A stretch of DNA of 64,000 nucleotides from an uncultured Flavobacteriaceae bacterium (GTDB lineage: Bacteria; Bacteroidota; Bacteroidia; Flavobacteriales; Flavobacteriaceae): positions 434,001-498,000 of the forward strand of contig CANLQD010000004.1 of the NCBI GenBank assembly GCA_947493175.1, written 5' to 3'. The notes below the pieces were generated by a model, which saw only the letters and a program-made list of their open reading frames with translations, was not told the origin of the DNA and searched no databases. Positions 61,051-64,000 of the stretch are shown piece after piece; positions within the stretch are counted from its first letter, which is position 1; each line of letters begins with the position of its first letter. The translations under genes were made by a program, and so were the position numbers.

Positions 61051-64000
61051 CTAAAAATTTTCCGAAAATTTCTCAAGATAATAGCTGGGGGGTACCCCAA
61101 ACTTTTTTTGGAAGCACTTACTAAAATATTTAGGGTTTTTAAAACCTACTGCGTAACTGATCTGCGAAATGTTCAATTTGTCTTTCTCGAGGAGTTGCGC
61201 CGCTCTTTTCATTCGTATTTCTTGGATGAATTCATTGGGAGTAAAGTTCGTCCATGCCTTCACCTTTGTAAATAATAAGGTTCTGCTAACCCCAAGCTCG
61301 GAGCTGAAGGTAGGGATGTCGAATTGGTCGTTGGCAATATTGTCTTCTACGATCTGCAACGCTTTTTTCAAAAGCTTTTCATCGATTGAAGTAATGGCAA
61401 TCTCATTCGTGGTGAAACTATGTTCCTCTGAGAATTTGGTACGGAGCCTCTTGGATGAATCAATCAGGTTTTTGATGCGCAGCTTAAACTCCCGTACGTT
61501 AAAAGGTTTGCTTATATAGTCGTCGGCGCCACTTTCCAAGCCTTCGAACTTATATAGTAAAGACGTTCTGGAAGTCAAAAGTACCACGGGAATGTGGCTC
61601 GTTTTTATATTCTCCTTGATTTTGGCACAAAGTTCGGTACCGACCATTACCGGCATAATTACATCTGAGACAATCAAATCGGGAAGATGCTGTAAGGCTT
61701 TCTTTATCCCTTCTTGGCCATCACCGGCCTCGAGCACTTGGTAGGTATCTTTGAGGAGGTCGCGCATAAAGCTGCGAAGTGGTACGTTGTCCTCCACCAG
61801 TAACACGGTATCTTTTTCATGGTCGATCAAAAGCTCATTGGCTTTTATGGGGTCTTCTAAAGTGTTTGGTAGCAACTGGGAGGTGTACAGCCCTAGATCA
61901 TCGCTGAACTTAAAATTCTTTATCAACTGTTCTTCTCCCAAGTGTTCTTTTCCTAGGGGCAGCGATACGCTGAAGGTACTCCCCTTTTCAGGATTACCGA
62001 TGGCCGTAATCGTTCCTTTATGCAATACCACAATATTCTTTGCGATCGACAGCCCGATTCCGGTGCCTGCTCCTTGCCCATTAGCTGTATACTTGTAATC
62101 TGGAATTTCAAAAAAACGGTCGAAAACCTTATTCCGATATGCTTCCGGAATACCTGGGCCTGTATCTACGACCTCGATTATGATACGGTCTGACTCCTTT
62201 TTGACATTGACGGCTATCCGTTCATTCGGAGGCGTGTATTTGAACGCATTGGAAAGAACGTTGTAAAAGACCTGTTCCAACTTAGAACGGTCATAATACA
62301 CCAGTATTTCATCTTCGTCGGAATGAAAGGTGTACTCAAATCCATTGCCTTTGGCAAACTCGGTGAATGATAAATATACCTCTCTAAGAAATTTTACGAT
62401 GTTGCCTTCCGCAGCTTCCAGCTGGTATCGATTGTGTTCTAGTTTCCTAAAATCCATCAAGCGATTGATCAATTGCAGTAAATGGTTCGCATTGCTTTCG
62501 ATGACCAAAAGCTTTTTGTAAACGAAACTACTTCCCTTGTAATCTGCCAACAACTGCTGTAAAGGCCCAGTGATTAAAGTCAAGGGTGTGCGGAATTCGT
62601 GTGATATATTGGTGAAAAATCGCAGTTTGGCATCGTTGATTTCCTGATTTCGTTCGTTCTCTAAATGCTCTAATTGTAATTTATGCCTCAGTTTGGTACG
62701 GGAACGGATCATACTTCCCAACCCCCATACAGCACTTAAAATTAAAAGCGCATAGGTAAAAAAGGCCCAACTGCTACGCCATGGGGCCGGATTTACTATA
62801 ATTTTCAAGGTAGTGGGTTCACTGTTCCAAACGCCGTCGTTATTGGCCCCTTTAACCTCAAAAAAGTAATCGCCAGGTTTTTGAATGGTATAGTTTGCCT
62901 GCGTTTGGTCGGTAATTGTCCAGTTCTCTTCCAAACCCACCATGCGGTATTGATATAAGTTGCTGCCCGGGTTGATAAAATTGGGAATGGCATATGCTAT
63001 GGAAAAGTTGGCATTATCGTACGCCAATACCACTTCTTTTGTAAAAGGCACGCTTCTGGTCAAAATACCGGTCGAGTCTTTTGGAGATATTGCTTCGTTC
63101 TTTATCGTAAGATCGGTGAGCAATACCTGAGGTGCAAAATCGTTTTTGACGATATTGTTCGAATCAAAGGACGACACCCCTGCCGGCCCTCCAAAGTAAA
63201 AGGTAGACTCGCTCAACTTTAAGGCTGCTCCACTGGTAAATTCATTTCCGACCAACCCATCTTTCTGGGTGTATATGGCAAAAGCATCGTTTTTGGTTTC
63301 ATACCTTATAAGTCCTTGATTGCTACTGAGCCAAAGTACCCGTTCTTCATCTTCCAAAATCGCATAAATGGAAGTAATCATTTTTTCTGTTTTAATGGGA
63401 ACATGTTGAAAGGTATTCCCATCGAATCGAAACAGTCCTTTTGCTCGAAGACCGACCCAAATAGAGCCTCCCGAATCTTGAAAAATAGCAAGCACATCAT
63501 CACCGGAACCTGTATCGGACTCATAAAAGAATTGGGTAATCTTGTCCGAACTATAACTGCCATTTGAAAAAGGGAGTAGATTTAGTCCACTCTGGGTGCC
63601 TACCCAGACATTGGAGGCGTTGTCGATCATTAAACTTCGAATACGATTACTGGAAAGCCCGCTGGTATCCCCTAGTTTGTTCCTAAAAGCCGAGTAGCTT
63701 TTTTGAGAGATGTCGTATCGGATCAATCCGTCACCGAACGTTCCGATCCATAACTTGTCGGGTTGCTCCTTTTTAATGGCATATACCCCAGTATTCGATA
63801 ACTGTGTTTGTAGGGAGTCGGATAGTAACGAGGCATCGAACCGTTGTTTTTTGATATCATAGACCTTGAGCCCCTTGTTAAAAGTGCCTATGAGAAGAAG
63901 GTCGTCGTTAATAAAAAGAGATTTAATGTTATTGCTTTCAAGGGCCTTCGCATTGGATACATCCAGGTATCGAGTGTCGAGACCTGTATGGTCTACAATG
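61051..64000 (-). CDS. Hybrid two-component system regulator (HTCS), incomplete at the window edge
   Basis: The frame is open to position 64000, so the N-terminus is missing; 983 codons are visible. Beta-propeller repeats (e.g. DKLWIGTFGDGLIRYD, VWVGTQSGLNLLP) form the periplasmic sensor, then a Y_Y_Y domain, a transmembrane helix (about 62717-62785), a histidine kinase with H-box FFTNISHEFRTPLT (about 62580-62620), N-box LSNAFKYTP and DTGPGIP, a receiver domain (Asp in SDVIMP, about 61650) and a C-terminal AraC helix-turn-helix (RMKRAAQLLEKDKLNISQIS). It probably senses oligosaccharide and activates the susC2 operon. Confidence 0.95.
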   Translation of the reverse strand, partial: IVDHTGLDTRYLDVSNAKALESNNIKSLFINDDLLLIGTFNKGLKVYDIKKQRFDASLLSDSLQTQLSNTGVYAIKKEQPDKLWIGTFGDGLIRYDISQKSYSAFRNKLGDTSGLSSNRIRSLMIDNASNVWVGTQSGLNLLPFSNGSYSSDKITQFFYESDTGSGDDVLAIFQDSGGSIWVGLRAKGLFRFDGNTFQHVPIKTEKMITSIYAILEDEERVLWLSSNQGLIRYETKNDAFAIYTQKDGLVGNEFTSGAALKLSESTFYFGGPAGVSSFDSNNIVKNDFAPQVLLTDLTIKNEAISPKDSTGILTRSVPFTKEVVLAYDNANFSIAYAIPNFINPGSNLYQYRMVGLEENWTITDQTQANYTIQKPGDYFFEVKGANNDGVWNSEPTTLKIIVNPAPWRSSWAFFTYALLILSAVWGLGSMIRSRTKLRHKLQLEHLENERNQEINDAKLRFFTNISHEFRTPLTLITGPLQQLLADYKGSSFVYKKLLVIESNANHLLQLINRLMDFRKLEHNRYQLEAAEGNIVKFLREVYLSFTEFAKGNGFEYTFHSDEDEILVYYDRSKLEQVFYNVLSNAFKYTPPNERIAVNVKKESDRIIIEVVDTGPGIPEAYRNKVFDRFFEIPDYKYTANGQGAGTGIGLSIAKNIVVLHKGTITAIGNPEKGSTFSVSLPLGKEHLGEEQLIKNFKFSDDLGLYTSQLLPNTLEDPIKANELLIDHEKDTVLLVEDNVPLRSFMRDLLKDTYQVLEAGDGQEGIKKALQHLPDLIVSDVIMPVMVGTELCAKIKENIKTSHIPVVLLTSRTSLLYKFEGLESGADDYISKPFNVREFKLRIKNLIDSSKRLRTKFSEEHSFTTNEIAITSIDEKLLKKALQIVEDNIANDQFDIPTFSSELGVSRTLLFTKVKAWTNFTPNEFIQEIRMKRAAQLLEKDKLNISQISYAVGFKNPKYFSKCFQKKFGVPPSYYLEKFSENF

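Noticed and set aside
1..64000. CRISPR arrays, rRNA genes, transposases
   Set aside because: I looked for regularly spaced repeats, conserved rRNA segments and transposase motifs, and saw none; the only repeats are those listed.

Overview
The window looks like a chromosomal segment of a marine member of the Flavobacteriaceae (Bacteroidota). The evidence is paired SusC/SusD systems, a hybrid two-component regulator, an ECF sigma/FecR pair, a type IX secretion C-terminal sorting domain, many short SPII lipoproteins starting with patterns such as GCK or SCS, and several -7 elements of the Bacteroidota type TAnnTTTG.

Region 1 (1-17.6 kb) is mostly housekeeping, nearly all on the minus strand: the start of a phosphoglycerate dehydrogenase-like gene, a cupin, a PhyH dioxygenase, mgtE, rsmA, a DUF4286-cyclotransferase fusion, a TPR protein, serS, an HTTM membrane protein, ribF, pth, rplY and prs. 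A plus-strand pair (a large secreted zinc metalloprotease and a coupled lipoprotein) interrupts it. The region ends at a complete tRNA-Leu(CAA).

Region 2 (17.6-23.8 kb) is a visibly AT-richer block bounded by the tRNA-Leu gene and a second 53-bp copy of the tRNA 3' part, each followed by its own terminator. It carries only minus-strand genes: an NTF2-like protein, two AraC-type regulators, a serine beta-lactamase-fold hydrolase and an alpha/beta hydrolase. I read it as a genomic island integrated at the tRNA; no integrase is left inside.

Region 3 (24.0-35.7 kb, plus strand) is the most unusual part. It has three small membrane-anchored proteins, each with His residues, a CxxC motif and an R-G/P-P-P C-terminal tail; a periplasmic-binding-fold lipoprotein; a MerC protein; two other lipoproteins; an ABC ATPase with two DUF3526-type permeases; and a TonB-dependent receptor. 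A second copy of the ABC ATPase has been cut down to 49 codons and joined to the 3' end of a DUF5916 gene. The cluster looks like a metal or metallophore uptake and homeostasis system. The metal is unknown.

Region 4 (35.8-64 kb) is a polysaccharide utilization region with two SusC/SusD pairs and two kinds of regulator. One half has GH78, a sulfatase, a PKD protein with a duplicated domain, SusD, a SusC with an STN domain, FecR and a divergent ECF sigma factor. The other half has an alginate-lyase-fold polysaccharide lyase, GH2, GH88, SusD, SusC and a hybrid two-component system that runs off the right edge. Between them lie an NTF2-like lipoprotein, a short-chain dehydrogenase and a Crp-family regulator. 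The enzyme set fits a sulfated polysaccharide with uronic acid and rhamnose (ulvan-like): the lyase would make unsaturated uronyl ends, GH88 would remove them, GH78 would remove rhamnose, the sulfatase sulfate, and GH2 another beta-linked sugar.
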